A stretch of 64,000 bases of DNA from Serratia proteamaculans (GTDB taxonomy: Bacteria; Pseudomonadota; Gammaproteobacteria; Enterobacterales; Enterobacteriaceae), in assembly GCF_008830365.1 (NCBI RefSeq), contig NZ_WBKI01000004.1, positions 248,001 to 312,000 of the forward strand. Reading direction: 5' to 3'. Positions within the stretch are counted from its first letter, which is position 1; each line of letters starts with the position of its first letter. Below the pieces are notes generated by a model. It saw only the letters and a program-made list of their open reading frames with translations. It had not been told where the DNA came from and ran no database searches. The position numbers and the translations under genes are program-made. Positions 38,677 to 48,486 of the stretch are shown here, in pieces.

Positions 38677-39840
38677 TTAACGTGCCGCTTCATAAATGCG
38701 TTGGCTGACTTCCAGGGTGATGTCCTGATGCTCGCCCAGTGCGGTCATACCGTGCTGATGCAGCTTATCAAGCAGTGCCGGGATCGAGCTGCCGTCGAGC
38801 TGGTAATCGGCCATACGGGTTGGAACGCCCATTTGCTCGAAGAAGGCGCGGGTGGCGGCAATAGCACCGTCAATGCGGCTGTCTTCGCTGCCATCACGCA
38901 GACCCCAGACGCGCTCGGCGTACTGCAGCAGTTTTTCGCGTTTCTGTGCTTTTTTCTCGTTCAGCAGTGCCGGCAGGACGATCGCCAACGTTTGGGCATG
39001 ATCCAGACCGTGCATGGCGGTCAACTCATGGCCCAGCATATGGGTTGCCCAGTCCTGCGGCACACCGGCACCGATCAGGCCGTTCAACGCCATGGTGGCG
39101 CTCCACATCACGTTGGCGCGTACCGCATAGTTTTCCGGTTCGGCCAGCGCACGCGGGCCATCTTCCAGCAACGTCAGCAGCAGGCCTTCGGCAAAGCGGT
39201 CCTGCACCTTGGCATCGACCGGATAGGTCAGGTACTGCTCAATGGTGTGAACAAAGGCATCGACCACGCCGTTGGCGATCTGACGTGCCGGCAGTGAGTA
39301 AGTCACTACCGGATCCAGCACGGCGAACAGTGGCTGAACGTATGGCGAGAAGAAATGCTGTTTGTCGCCGCTGCTTTTACGGGTGATCACCGCGCCGCTG
39401 TTGGATTCAGAGCCGGTGGCCGGCAGGGTCAGTACACAACCCATCGGCACGGCGCCTTTGATTTCGCTGCCGACGGTTTTCAGGATATGCCATGGATCGC
39501 TATCCGCCTGATAGTGGGCCGCTGCGGCGATGAATTTGGTGCCATCAACCACTGAACCGCCACCGACGGCCAGCAAGAAATCGATGTTCTCTGCACGCAC
39601 GACCTCGACCGCTTTCATCAGCGTTTCGTAGGTTGGGTTAGGCTCGATGCCGGAGAACTCCTGCACGTTGCGACCGGCCAGTGCGGAATAAACCTGATCC
39701 AGCACGCCATTTTTCTTCACGCTGCCGCCACCGTAGGTGATCAGAATGCGTGCGTCGGCAGGGATCTGCTGCGCCAGACCGGCGATTTGGTCTTGGCCGA
39801 ACAGGATTTTGGTTGGGGTATGAAGAATAAAGTTTTGCAT
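38677..39840 (-). CDS. yqhD: NADPH-dependent aldehyde reductase YqhD
   Basis: A 387-residue iron-type alcohol dehydrogenase, the same size as E. coli YqhD, a broad NADPH-dependent reductase that removes toxic aldehydes from lipid peroxidation, furfural and glyoxals. Sites: YGGGSVKKNG and AVGGGSVVDGTKF (NADPH), and metal ligands Asp and His in NGVVDAFVHTIEQ, His in HMLGHEL and His in MHGLDHAQTL. The ATG at 39840 fits the family. It is divergent from its activator gene yqhC. Confidence 0.95.
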   Translation of the reverse strand: MQNFILHTPTKILFGQDQIAGLAQQIPADARILITYGGGSVKKNGVLDQVYSALAGRNVQEFSGIEPNPTYETLMKAVEVVRAENIDFLLAVGGGSVVDGTKFIAAAAHYQADSDPWHILKTVGSEIKGAVPMGCVLTLPATGSESNSGAVITRKSSGDKQHFFSPYVQPLFAVLDPVVTYSLPARQIANGVVDAFVHTIEQYLTYPVDAKVQDRFAEGLLLTLLEDGPRALAEPENYAVRANVMWSATMALNGLIGAGVPQDWATHMLGHELTAMHGLDHAQTLAIVLPALLNEKKAQKREKLLQYAERVWGLRDGSEDSRIDGAIAATRAFFEQMGVPTRMADYQLDGSSIPALLDKLHQHGMTALGEHQDITLEVSQRIYEAAR

Positions 39841-40033
39841 GGGTAATTTCTCTTCTGCATAGGGCAAGCGCCGGATGGCGCAAAATATCTGAGGTGTATT
39901 GTCAGTAACTTGGCCCATCAGCACAATGCACATTCCTGCCCGAGTCTTGCCTATTTCTACAAAGTGTTGTAGAAAAGAAGAGTTTTAAACTATTATTTAT
40001 GCCGAATTGTTCTTAGTGTAAGAGGGTGTTTCC

Positions 40034-40951
40034 ATGAGTGAAATCGATGAACTGCGCAGCCGCATGGCGCGCCAGGCGGCCTGTTTTGCCGAGAGTAACG
40101 GTTATACCCCCTCGCCAGTCCCCCTGGTGAAAATCCTCTATGTGGATCGCCACTGTCCGCGTCAGCCGGTGATGTACGAGCCGGGGGTGGTGATCATTTT
40201 CCAGGGACACAAGGTAGGCTACTGTGGCAACCGGGTGTTTCAGTATGATCCGCGCAACTACCTGCTGATGACCGTACCGCTGCCGTTCGAATGCGAAACC
40301 TTTGCCAGCCCCGAGCTGCCGCTGGTGGGGCTGTCGGTGAATATCGATAGCCAGATGCTGCAGGATCTGTTGATCGACATCGGCGATGACGACTACCTGA
40401 TGAAACCACGGCAAGAGAGTAGCGGGGTCAATCTGGCCGAGCTGTCGGAAGAGCTGCTGTGCGCCACCGAACGCCTGCTGGATGTGATGGCCAAGCCGCT
40501 TGATGCGCGGGTGCTGGGGCCGCAGATTGTGCGCGAAATTCTGTACCACGTGCTGCGTGGCAGCTGCGGGACGTCATTGCAGGAACTGGTTAATCGCCAT
40601 ACTCACTTCAGCCAAATCGCCAAGGCGCTGCGACGCATCGAAAACCAGTATGCCGACAGCCTCAACGTTGAGCAGTTGGCGGGTGAAGTTAATATGAGCA
40701 TTTCGGCATTTCACCATAACTTTAAGGCGGTGACTAACACCTCGCCCTTGCAGTATGTGAAATCCTATCGGTTGCATAAGGCGCGTTTGCTGATGGTCCA
40801 CGACGGCCTTAAGGCCAGCACCGCGGCGATCCGCGTCGGTTATGAGAGCGCTTCGCAGTTCAGTCGTGAATTCAAACGCTTCTTCGGCGTGACGCCAAGC
40901 GACGAAGTGGCCCGACTGCGCGACAATCCTCCACTAATGATGGAGGGCTAA
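40034..40951 (+). CDS. yqhC: AraC family activator YqhC
   Basis: A 305-residue AraC/XylS protein with an N-terminal sensor domain ([32 protein letters not shown]) and a C-terminal double helix-turn-helix ([40 protein letters not shown]). It matches E. coli YqhC, which senses aldehydes and activates yqhD-dkgA. Divergent from yqhD with 193 bp between the starts. Confidence 0.93.
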   Translation: MSEIDELRSRMARQAACFAESNGYTPSPVPLVKILYVDRHCPRQPVMYEPGVVIIFQGHKVGYCGNRVFQYDPRNYLLMTVPLPFECETFASPELPLVGLSVNIDSQMLQDLLIDIGDDDYLMKPRQESSGVNLAELSEELLCATERLLDVMAKPLDARVLGPQIVREILYHVLRGSCGTSLQELVNRHTHFSQIAKALRRIENQYADSLNVEQLAGEVNMSISAFHHNFKAVTNTSPLQYVKSYRLHKARLLMVHDGLKASTAAIRVGYESASQFSREFKRFFGVTPSDEVARLRDNPPLMMEG

Positions 40952-40972
40952 TCCCGCAGCCGGGGCGGCAAT

Positions 40973-41122
40973 TCAGCGCGTCAGTACAATTTTGCCAAAT
41001 GCCCCGCGATCGAGATGATCGAGAGCCTGCTGCAGTTGGTCAAAGCGATAACGCTGATCAATCACCGGTTGCAAGCCATTGGTATCCACCGCCCGCACCA
41101 GATCTTCCAATGCGCGGCGGTG
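40973..41122 (-). pseudogene. 3' remnant of a zinc-type alcohol dehydrogenase/quinone oxidoreductase gene
   Basis: About the last 48 codons of a medium-chain dehydrogenase/reductase remain: RRALEDLVRAVDTNGLQPVID, then FDQLQQALDHLDRG and GKIVLTR, ending in TGA at 40973. This is the usual C-terminal end of quinone-oxidoreductase-like MDR proteins. Upstream (to the right) the similarity stops at about 41114-41122 and the sequence becomes the inside of a LysR gene on the other strand. The main part of the gene, including cofactor and zinc sites, is missing. Confidence 0.65.
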
Positions 41123-41941
41123 GGCAAAGCCATCGCCCGGCTGGAGCAGCGGTTGGCCGTGCGCCTGTTCCATCGTACCACCTGCAGTCAGAGCCTGACC
41201 GACGATGGTGCGCTGTTCTACGAACGCTGCCTGCGGGCGCTGGAGGAGATCCGCAGCGCAGAAACCTTGCTGGAGTCGGGTAAGCAGCAGGTCAGCGGCA
41301 GGTTGAGAGTGTCGATGCCGGTGCTGTTCGGCCGTATGTGCATTGCACCCTTGCTAACCGGCCTGGCGCGTGAGCACCCCGGATTGGAGCTGGAGCTGTC
41401 ATTTAACGATCGCATCGTGGACTTGATTGAGGATGGTTTTGATCTGGCGATCCGCAATGGAACGTTGACCAGCAGCAGTGGGTTGGTGGCGCGCAGCATT
41501 GGCGACCACCGCATGACGTTGTGCGCCGCGCCGGAATACCTGCAGCAGCATGGTGAGCCGAAAAGCCTCGAACAACTGACTCAACATGATGCGGTGACCT
41601 ACATGCGTGCCGGTGTGGTGCGCAATTGGCTGATCCCGGATAGCGGCGGCAAAGTACAGGAAGTGATGCCGAACAAGCGGCTGCAGATGGATGACTTGCA
41701 GGTGATGGCTGATGCCATGGTGGCCGGGTTTGGCATTTCCTGGCTGCCTTGCTGGCTGGTGCGGGAATCGTTGTTGAAAGGGGAATTGGTCAGGCTGATG
41801 CGCGATCGGCCCGGCATGTCATTTGAGGCCCACGCGGTGTGGCCGCAAACGCCACATTTGCCGTTGAAGGTACGACTGGCGGTGGATACGCTGGTGAGCA
41901 AGTTGCCCCCCAGCCTGGCACAGGTTGAAAAAGCGCTGTAG
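41114..41941 (+). pseudogene. LysR family regulator lacking its N-terminal helix-turn-helix
   Basis: From about 41114 the plus strand encodes a LysR protein that begins in the middle of the DNA-binding domain (AVGKAIARLEQRLAVRLFHRTT) and is then complete through the effector domain (GRLRVSMPVLFGRMCIAPLL...). The first 30-35 residues of a LysR protein, with the first helices, are missing. The longer open frame starting at 41015 is fortuitous: its first 33 residues are the antisense of the dehydrogenase remnant. The protein is very unlikely to bind DNA. Confidence 0.7.
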
Positions 41942-41967
41942 GGCGACGACTGCCGCCCTTTAATGCA

Positions 41968-42630
41968 TCAGGAAGAGGCGGCGCGTTTTTTGCGCCAGAC
42001 AACCAACATGGCGCCCAGCAGACCAACCAGTAGCAGCAGCAACGGCAGGATCATCAGCCCGGTCATCACCTGGCTTTCGTAGCGTTTTACCAGTGGGATC
42101 TGGCTGAAAGCGTAGCCAAGACCGACCACTGAGCCCACCCAAACCACGGCACTCAGCCAGTTAAATAGCTGGAAACGGGTACTGTTCAAACCGGAGATGC
42201 CGGCCATGGTCGGCAGCAGGGTACGGACAAAGCCCAGAAAACGGCCAATCACCAGTGCCATCAGGCCATGGCGGTTAAACAGATTGTGTGCGCGTTGATG
42301 ATACTGGGCGGGCAATTGCAGCAGCCAGCCTTTGACCAGATTGGTGTGACCCAGCCAGCGTCCCTGCAGGTAACTCAGCCAGCAACCAAGACTGGCGGCG
42401 ACGGTCAAAATGATCAGCGTTGGCACAAAGGCCATCACGCCTTTGGCGATCAGTGCGCCGGATAACAGCAGCAGGCTGTCGCCGGGTAAGAAGGAGGCTG
42501 GCAGTAACCCGTTTTCTAAAAATAGAGTGGTGAAAAGTACTGCATAAACCACCCAAATTACGCTTGGATCGGCAAGGGCAATGAAGTCCTGCTGCCAAAG
42601 CGCATGAACAATCTCTCGTAATACATCCAT
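41968..42630 (-). CDS. yghB: DedA family membrane protein YghB
   Basis: A 220-residue DedA/SNARE-associated-type membrane protein collinear with E. coli YghB (219): [32 protein letters not shown], and [19 protein letters not shown]. It has several membrane segments and a basic C-terminus (WRKKRAASS). In E. coli YghB and its paralogue YqjA are needed for cell division, Tat export and proton-dependent resistance. Lies between yqhC and metC, as in E. coli. Confidence 0.93.
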   Translation of the reverse strand: MDVLREIVHALWQQDFIALADPSVIWVVYAVLFTTLFLENGLLPASFLPGDSLLLLSGALIAKGVMAFVPTLIILTVAASLGCWLSYLQGRWLGHTNLVKGWLLQLPAQYHQRAHNLFNRHGLMALVIGRFLGFVRTLLPTMAGISGLNSTRFQLFNWLSAVVWVGSVVGLGYAFSQIPLVKRYESQVMTGLMILPLLLLLVGLLGAMLVVWRKKRAASS

Positions 42631-42782
42631 TATATATCCTGTTGCATGCCGGTTGCGCCTGGAGCCAAATTCTCCAGGATGCGGTGTTGACCGTATCTGA
42701 CAGTTACCCGCCTAGTGTACCGCTATTAGCTTAAGCACACATTAAACGAGGCGAATAAAGTTGCGCTGCAACAGGTAATCTG

Positions 42783-43979
42783 TCAGTGCGCGTTGGCGAG
42801 ACGGTCGAATCCGGCGGCGAGGTCGGCGATCAAATCCTGCACGTTCTCCAGGCCGATATGCAGGCGCACCAGGGTACCCGAGAAGTCGACACCACCCGCC
42901 GGGCGGATCGCTTCCAGCTCCTCCGGCTGGTTAGCCAGGATCAGCGACTCATAGCCACCCCAGGAATAGGCCATGCTGAAGTGGCTGAAGTTGTCCAGAT
43001 ACTCAGCCAACTGCACATCACTCAGACGCTGTTTCAACACGAAAGAGAACAGACCGTTGCAGCCGCTGAAATCACGGCGGTAAAACTCGTGGCCCTTGCA
43101 ACTTGGTAGCTCAGGGTGATTGACTACCGCCACCTCCGGCCGTGTGGCCAGCCAGTTAGCGACTTCGATACTGCTCTGCTGGTGCTGCTTCAGGCGGACG
43201 CCCAGCGTGCGCAGGCCGCGGCTGGCCATATAGGCGGTATCGGCGTCTACCATCTGGCCCATCAAATAAGAGTATTCGCGCAGTTGATCCCAACAGCGTG
43301 AGTTGGCTACGGCGGTGCCGAGCATGTAATCGGAATGGCCGATAATGTATTTGGTACCGGCCTGAATCGAAATATCGATGTCGAAATCCAGCGCCTTGAA
43401 CAGCACTCCGGCCGCCCAGGTATTATCGATCATGATCACCACTTCCGGTGCCACGGCACGAATGGCCTGCACCATGGCCGGGATATCCTGAACTTCCATG
43501 GTGATCGAGCCGGGTGACTCAAGGAACACCACGCGGGTATTGGGTTGAATAAGCCTGGCGATATCTGCGCCGATCAGCGGGTCGAAATAGGTGGTCGCCA
43601 CGTTCATACGGTTCAGGATATGGGTGCAAAAATCCTGCGTGGGCTCATAGACCGAACCGGTCATCAGCAGATGATCGCCGGCGCTGACAAACGACAGAAT
43701 GGCGTTGGAGACGGCTGCCGCGCCGCAAGGATAAAGCACACAGCCTGCACCGCCCTCCAGCTCCACCATCGCATCCTGCAACGCGAAGTGGGTCAGGGTG
43801 CCGCGCCGCCCGTAAAACAGTTCGCCATGTGCCCGCTTGGCGGTGGCGTGCTTTTTGGCTGCCACGGAATCAAAGACCAGTGAAGAAGCGCGTTGGGTGA
43901 CGGGATTGACGGAACCCTGGGTATAGCGCTTGTTGCGTCCTGCGCCGATCAGGGTGGTTTCGATGTATTTTGACGTCAT
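42783..43979 (-). CDS. metC: cystathionine beta-lyase
   Basis: A 398-residue PLP enzyme of the trans-sulfuration family that turns cystathionine to homocysteine in methionine synthesis. The PLP lysine lies in [33 protein letters not shown] and FLESPGS are typical of MetC, and E. coli MetC has 395 residues. A MetJ box lies upstream. Divergent from exbB as in E. coli. Confidence 0.95.
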   Translation of the reverse strand: MTSKYIETTLIGAGRNKRYTQGSVNPVTQRASSLVFDSVAAKKHATAKRAHGELFYGRRGTLTHFALQDAMVELEGGAGCVLYPCGAAAVSNAILSFVSAGDHLLMTGSVYEPTQDFCTHILNRMNVATTYFDPLIGADIARLIQPNTRVVFLESPGSITMEVQDIPAMVQAIRAVAPEVVIMIDNTWAAGVLFKALDFDIDISIQAGTKYIIGHSDYMLGTAVANSRCWDQLREYSYLMGQMVDADTAYMASRGLRTLGVRLKQHQQSSIEVANWLATRPEVAVVNHPELPSCKGHEFYRRDFSGCNGLFSFVLKQRLSDVQLAEYLDNFSHFSMAYSWGGYESLILANQPEELEAIRPAGGVDFSGTLVRLHIGLENVQDLIADLAAGFDRLANAH

Positions 43980-44052
43980 AGGAGCGGGCTCACCTTTGGC
44001 TTGGTCTTCACTGGGTATTTACGATAGCCCTTACGTTAGCATGACATATGAT

Positions 44053-44068
44053 AGCCATCCAGACGTTT
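44053..44068 (-). promoter_or_regulatory. MetJ box upstream of metC
   Basis: On the minus strand AAACGTCT-GGATGGCT is a tandem pair of met boxes; the first matches AGACGTCT at 7 of 8 positions and the second at 5 of 8. It lies about 74-89 bases before the metC ATG. MetJ with S-adenosylmethionine represses metC in enterobacteria. Confidence 0.6.
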
Positions 44069-44342
44069 TAACTTCCAAATGTGAAAGCGGGGGTAATCCT
44101 CTGTCCGACGTCGCTTCAGCACGCCATCCTTCTGTCTGTCGATGATAACCAAGTGGGTTTATCGGCAAACCCGCGATGTGACGACAAAATGCGATAAAAA
44201 CCCTGATTTTGTTACATCTCTGTGCGGTAAAAGTGACGAAAAACCTTATAAAAGGGGCTTATAGGCCCGAACAGGCCGCGATTGGGTTGCCCTGGTCATT
44301 TAGTGAGGGCAGAAGCGTAATTTTCCCGATTATTTGGTAAAT

Positions 44343-44361
44343 AATAATGAGAACTACTATC
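44343..44361 (+). promoter_or_regulatory. Fur box upstream of exbBD
   Basis: AATAATGAGAACTACTATC matches the 19-bp Fur consensus GATAATGATAATCATTATC at 14 positions and lies 76-94 bases before the exbB GTG. Iron repression of exbBD through Fur is known in E. coli, so iron-dependent control is expected. Confidence 0.7.
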
Positions 44362-44436
44362 AATCCCTGATTGGTTTGATATGATCGCACGCTGAATTAT
44401 TCCTCAAATTTGATCGGTAACGGGTGGAGGCACAGC

Positions 44437-45408
44437 GTGAAAACGGCTGGCAAGAATTTAAATCAAGGATCGTTCGGTCAGGGCCGGGCGCAATGGGGCC
44501 AGGCATTCGGCCGCGGTCTGATCGCTTCAATGGTATTGGTGGTGGGCCTGGCCGGTAGCGCACAGGCAGCTCCGGCGACTAATCCGGCCGTGACTCAAAG
44601 CGTTGCTGCGGCCTCTGTGCCTGCCGCAACTGCCCCGGAAAATATCACTCCGGTGAACCCACAGCCGACCATCCAACCGCCGGAAACCCGCGGAATGGAT
44701 CTGTCCGTCTGGGGCATGTACCAGCATGCGGATATCGTGGTGAAAATCGTGATGATCGGCCTGGTGCTGGCGTCTATCGTCACCTGGACCATCCTGTTCT
44801 CCAAGGGCAGCGAACTGTTCCGCGCCAAGCGCCGTCTGCGCCGCGAACAGCTGGCGTTGGCCAATGTCCGCTCGCTGGATGAAGCCACCGAGCTGGCACA
44901 GAACTTCTCGGATGAAAGCATCAGTTCCGTCTTGCTGAACGATGCGCAGAACGAACTGGAGCTGTCGGCGGAGTCTAACGACAACAACGGCATCAAGGAA
45001 CGTACCGGTTTCCGTCTGGAGCGTCGCGTTGCGGGCTACAGCCGTAACATGGGGCGTGGTAATGGCTTCCTGGCCACCATCGGGGCCATCTCGCCGTTTG
45101 TCGGCCTGTTCGGTACCGTTTGGGGCATCATGAACAGCTTTATCGGCATCGCCCACTCGCAGACCACCAACCTGGCAGTGGTTGCGCCCGGCATCGCTGA
45201 AGCGCTGCTGGCAACCGCACTGGGGTTGGTTGCTGCGATCCCGGCGGTGGTGATTTATAACATCTTCGCCCGTGTGATCAGCGGTCATCGTGCTCAGGTT
45301 GGCGACGTAGCGGCGCAGGTTCTGCTGCTGCTGGGCCGTGATTTGGATCTGGCCGCCACCGCGGAAGCCAAACGTTCACAGCATTCACACCAACTGCGGG
45401 TGGGGTGA
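44437..45408 (+). CDS. exbB: TonB-system energising proton channel subunit ExbB
   Basis: A 323-residue MotA/TolQ/ExbB proton-channel protein that, with ExbD, powers TonB-dependent outer-membrane transport. It is longer than E. coli ExbB (244) because of an N-terminal extension with a likely signal peptide ([17 protein letters not shown]) and an Ala/Pro/Thr-rich periplasmic segment, a form known in Serratia and pseudomonads. The core begins near [19 protein letters not shown]. The GTG at 44437 follows GGAGGCACAGC and is preferred over a TTG at 44410. Operon with exbD. Confidence 0.93.
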   Translation: MKTAGKNLNQGSFGQGRAQWGQAFGRGLIASMVLVVGLAGSAQAAPATNPAVTQSVAAASVPAATAPENITPVNPQPTIQPPETRGMDLSVWGMYQHADIVVKIVMIGLVLASIVTWTILFSKGSELFRAKRRLRREQLALANVRSLDEATELAQNFSDESISSVLLNDAQNELELSAESNDNNGIKERTGFRLERRVAGYSRNMGRGNGFLATIGAISPFVGLFGTVWGIMNSFIGIAHSQTTNLAVVAPGIAEALLATALGLVAAIPAVVIYNIFARVISGHRAQVGDVAAQVLLLLGRDLDLAATAEAKRSQHSHQLRVG

Positions 45409-45411
45409 GTT

Positions 45412-45834
45412 ATGGCGATGCGCTTAAATGAAGATCTGGACGACAGCGGCGAACTGCATGAAATCAACGTGACGCCGTTTATCGACGTCATGCTGGTGCT
45501 GTTGATTATCTTTATGGTGGCCGCGCCGCTGGCAACGGTAGATATCCGTGTCGATCTCCCAGCTTCTTCTGCCAAACCGCAGCCGCGCCCGGAAAAACCG
45601 GTGTTCCTGTCGGTGAAAGCGGACAAGCAGCTGTATGTTGGCGAACAGGCGGTCAGCGCCGATCAACTGACGTCAGTGCTGGATCAGCGGACTCAGGCCA
45701 ACAAAGAGACCACCATCTTCTTCCAGGCGGACAAGACCGTGGACTACGAGACGCTGATGAGCGTGATGGATACGCTGCGTAAAGCCGGTTACCTGAAAGT
45801 AGGGCTGGTGGGGATGGAAGGCACCGCCAAATAG
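45412..45834 (+). CDS. exbD: TonB-system energising subunit ExbD
   Basis: A 140-residue protein with one membrane span and a periplasmic domain (E. coli 141). Asp25 in NVTPFIDVMLVLLIIFMV is the essential proton-carrying residue. It starts 3 bases after the exbB stop. With ExbB and TonB it couples the proton gradient to siderophore, B12 and sugar uptake across the outer membrane. Confidence 0.95.
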   Translation: MAMRLNEDLDDSGELHEINVTPFIDVMLVLLIIFMVAAPLATVDIRVDLPASSAKPQPRPEKPVFLSVKADKQLYVGEQAVSADQLTSVLDQRTQANKETTIFFQADKTVDYETLMSVMDTLRKAGYLKVGLVGMEGTAK

Positions 45835-45858
45835 CGGGCTGACATCACCCAAGGTAAG

Positions 45859-45884
45859 AAGGGCGCTCAGGCGCCCTTTTTTAT
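45859..45884 (+). terminator. intrinsic terminator of exbBD
   Basis: AGGGCGC and GCGCCCT form a stem with a 3-4 base loop followed by a six-T run, about 25 bases after the exbD stop. Confidence 0.85.
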
Positions 45885-45971
45885 TGCCTGAATTTCGTAC
45901 AAATGCTGACGTGTCGTCGGTAAATGAAAATACTAATAGATAGTAATTAACACTATTTTCCGGAGTCGGCT

Positions 45972-46232
45972 ATGCCAACCAGCATTGCTTTAAGCCCTCA
46001 TTTTGAGAAGTTCGTTCATGAGCAAATTGACAGCGGGCGTTACGGCAAGGTCAGCGAAGTAATACGGGCGGGTCTGCGCCTGCTCGAAGAACATGAACGG
46101 GCGATAAAAATCGAACAACTGCGAGTGGCTATTGCACAGGGAATAGAAAGTGGTGAGGGAGTCCCAGCGGAGGAGGCATTTACGCGTTTGCGGACTAAAT
46201 ACCAACGGATGGTAGATAACGGAAGTGACTAA
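45972..46232 (+). CDS. ParD-like ribbon-helix-helix antitoxin
   Basis: An 86-residue type II antitoxin. The N-terminal ribbon-helix-helix has SIALSPHFEKFVHEQIDSGRYGKVSEVIRAGLRLLEEHE (shown in part), the standard ParD/CopG pattern; the C-terminal part would wrap the toxin. It is followed by, and overlaps by one base, a ParE-like toxin gene that is frameshifted. An AT-rich leader with AATAG/CTATT repeats just upstream is a candidate autoregulatory site. The antitoxin itself appears intact. Confidence 0.85.
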   Translation: MPTSIALSPHFEKFVHEQIDSGRYGKVSEVIRAGLRLLEEHERAIKIEQLRVAIAQGIESGEGVPAEEAFTRLRTKYQRMVDNGSD

Positions 46233-46524
46233 TGGGGCTAACAATATCGCCGGCAGCGGTATGTGATATTGAAAATATTGGCGATTATATTGCGCAAGAT
46301 AATCCGAGCCGTGGTCTGAGTTTTATTTCTGAGCGATACAACAATGCCAGCGTATCGGTGAGTCACCGGAAGCCTATCAAAAGCGTCCTGAACTTGGTCC
46401 AGGTGTCAGGATTAGCGCCTATGGTAAATATCTTATTGTTTTCACTGCGATACAACGTAATGTCAGGATCGAACGTGTATTCCACGGGGCGAGAAATATT
46501 TTACGTTTGCTGGCTTATCGTTAG
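46232..46524 (+). pseudogene. ParE/RelE-like toxin, frameshifted
   Basis: The first 34 codons read LTISPAAVCDIENIGDYIAQDNPSRGLSFISE, a normal ParE-family start. After 46333 the ParE pattern continues in a different frame: QCQRIGESPEAYQKRPELG, then VRISAYGKYLIVF and RNVRIERVFHGARNIL, ending at TAG 46524. One base appears to be missing within 46334-46341. The unbroken toxin would have about 97 residues. As it stands, the open frame instead runs to 46552 with an unrelated tail, so the toxin is inactive unless the base is a sequencing error. Confidence 0.75.
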
Positions 46525-46572
46525 AACGTTAAGGGCAGGCTCATCTGCTTAGCCCCCAACGTTCAGCACCAT

Positions 46573-47391
46573 TCAGCCGCGAGCATGTGCCGCAGCGCGG
46601 GCGATCTGCTCATCGGTAGGGCGCACGCCGGTATAGAGCACAAACTGTTCCAGCGCCTGCAGCGCAATCACTTCCGCGCCGGTAATCACCCGTTTGCCAT
46701 GCTCACGCCCATAGCGAATCAACGGGGTTTCCGCCGGTAACGCCACCACGTCAAAGACGATTTTCGCCGCATCAATTGTCGCGGTGGCAAAGGCCAACTG
46801 CTCCGCTTCTGCCCCTCCGGCCATGCCGATTGGCGTGACGTTAATTATCATATCCACGCTTAAATCACCGACATCTGTCTGCCACTGATAACCATAGGCA
46901 TTGGCCAGCGCCTGACCGGCCTGCGGATTACGGGCGATGATATGGCCATTTTTGAAACCGGCATCACACAGCGCGGCGGTGACCGCTTTCGCCATACCGC
47001 CGCTGCCGCGCAGGGCAAAGGAGGTTTCCACCGGGATCTGATGCTGCGCCAGCAGTTTGGCGATGGCGATATAATCGGTGTTATAAGCCCGCAGGAAACC
47101 TTCATCATTGACGATAGTATTGACCGACTCAATCGCCGTGGCGGAAGCATCCAACTCGTCGAGGAAAGGAATGCAGCTCTCTTTGAACGGCATCGATACC
47201 GCGCAGCCGCGAATGCCCAGCGCACGCACGCCGCCCACCGCCGCCTGAATATCCTGGGTGGTGAAGGCCTTGTAGATAAAGTTCAGATCCAGTTCCTGGT
47301 ACAGATAATTGTGGAAACGGGTACCAAAGTTACCTGGGCGACCGGCCAGTGACATGCACAGCTGGGTATCTTTATTAATCTCACGGCTCAT
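46573..47391 (-). CDS. shikimate dehydrogenase-like protein (HI0607/SDH-L type)
   Basis: A 272-residue NAD(P)-dependent dehydrogenase of the AroE superfamily. It matches the SDH-like branch typified by Haemophilus HI0607: INKDTQLCMSLAGRPGNFGTRFHNYLY, GCAVSMPFKE with the catalytic lysine, YNTDYIAI with the catalytic aspartate, GSGGMAKAV for the nucleotide and TPIGMAGG. HI0607-type enzymes are much poorer than AroE with shikimate, and their natural substrate is unclear. It faces the toxin remnant and stands alone. Confidence 0.82.
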   Translation of the reverse strand: MSREINKDTQLCMSLAGRPGNFGTRFHNYLYQELDLNFIYKAFTTQDIQAAVGGVRALGIRGCAVSMPFKESCIPFLDELDASATAIESVNTIVNDEGFLRAYNTDYIAIAKLLAQHQIPVETSFALRGSGGMAKAVTAALCDAGFKNGHIIARNPQAGQALANAYGYQWQTDVGDLSVDMIINVTPIGMAGGAEAEQLAFATATIDAAKIVFDVVALPAETPLIRYGREHGKRVITGAEVIALQALEQFVLYTGVRPTDEQIARAAAHARG

Positions 47392-47422
47392 GATGAGCTC
47401 CTTAACCGGGAAAAAGAAAAGC

Positions 47423-48465
47423 TTAAGGCTGACCGAGCAACGCCTTCGAACCGGCGTGACGCCAGTGAATGCTGCCCGGCAGATATAGCGCGTTCTGCTC
47501 TAATGGCCGCTCGTCAATCAGCGCGCTGACCATGTCGAAACTGTGTTGGGCCAGGGCGCGGCAGTCCTGCGCCACGGTGTCGATTTTTAACGTCAGGCCG
47601 TCGAACAGGTAGTGATCGTCAAAGCTGCACAGATGCAGGTCGCTTTCCATCAACTGGTGCTGATTCAGGTAGCGCAGTACCCCTTCCAGCAGGCCGCAGG
47701 CGGCGGTAAACAGCGCCTTGGGCGGTCGGCCCAATTGTGCACAGAGTTGGGCGAACATCTCGTAGCCGGAACTGGGGTGGTAATTACCGTTGATGATCCA
47801 TTCCGGTTTACAGACCACCCCGGCGCGTTCAAGGCCAAGCTGAAAACCGGCCAAACGATCGCGTGTCGGTGAGATGCGGGGTTGGCCGCCAAGGAAATAG
47901 AATTCGTCCGGATGCTGGCGTGCGACGTTTTCCACCAATGTGGCGGTTGAGGTCAGTGAGTCGGTGATCACCAGCGGCAGATCGGAGCCGATGATTAGCC
48001 GGTCCATCTGCACTACCGGCAGGCTGGCATTAATCTTTTGGTATTCCGCATCGTTGAGTTGGCTGGAGGCGACAATCAGGCCATCGACCTGGCGCTGCAC
48101 CAGGCTGTTTACCGCCATCATTTCCTGCGCCGGATTTTCATCGGTGCAGGCGATTAATAACTGCAAACCGGCCTCACGGCATAGCGTTTCCAGCTCGCGT
48201 GAAATTACCGCAAAACCGTAGTTGGTCATTTCCGGCACCACCAGCCCCAGGGTATGGCTGCGGGAAGAACGCAGCGAACGGGCGTGGAAGCTGGGCTGGT
48301 AGTGGTGCTCGCCGGCCAGCGCCAGGATACGATCGCGGGTGTCGTCGGATACCCGGTATTCCTTGCTGCGGCCGTTAAGCACCAGGCTGGCGGTCGATTT
48401 CGACACGCCAGCCAGTGCGCAATATCACTGATGGTTATGCGTTTATTTTTTTTCACTGACGGCAT
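47423..48465 (-). pseudogene. scrR: sucrose operon repressor ScrR (LacI family), apparent 5' frameshift
   Basis: ScrR represses the sucrose operon until fructose or its phosphate binds. The ATG at 48465 opens [16 protein letters not shown], a normal LacI-family head, but the frame then turns to nonsense. The expected next residues, [20 protein letters not shown], follow in another frame and run through a complete effector domain to 47423. The switch lies within 48416-48421, where GCGGCA appears as GCGCA. The open frame could only start at a GTG (48406) inside recognition helix, losing DNA binding. Unless it is a read error, the operon would be constitutive. Confidence 0.8.
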
Positions 48466-48486
48466 CTGAATTCATCAAAGGATGCG

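Larger units (their letters stand above)
43980..44436. other. 457-bp divergent region between metC and exbB
   Basis: No gene is supported. It holds the metC promoter with a MetJ site and the exbB promoter with a Fur site, both listed separately. The middle (44150-44340) is AT-richer than its surroundings and contains a small GGGTTT...AAACCC dyad near 44155-44172. Confidence 0.5.

Noticed and set aside
41015-41941. LysR gene starting at the ATG at 41015
   Set aside because: The first 33 residues are antisense to a dehydrogenase remnant and do not resemble a LysR head; the real similarity begins near 41114.
46232-46552. An unbroken 106-residue toxin protein
   Set aside because: After residue 34 it has no ParE features, whereas the adjacent frame carries them to 46524.
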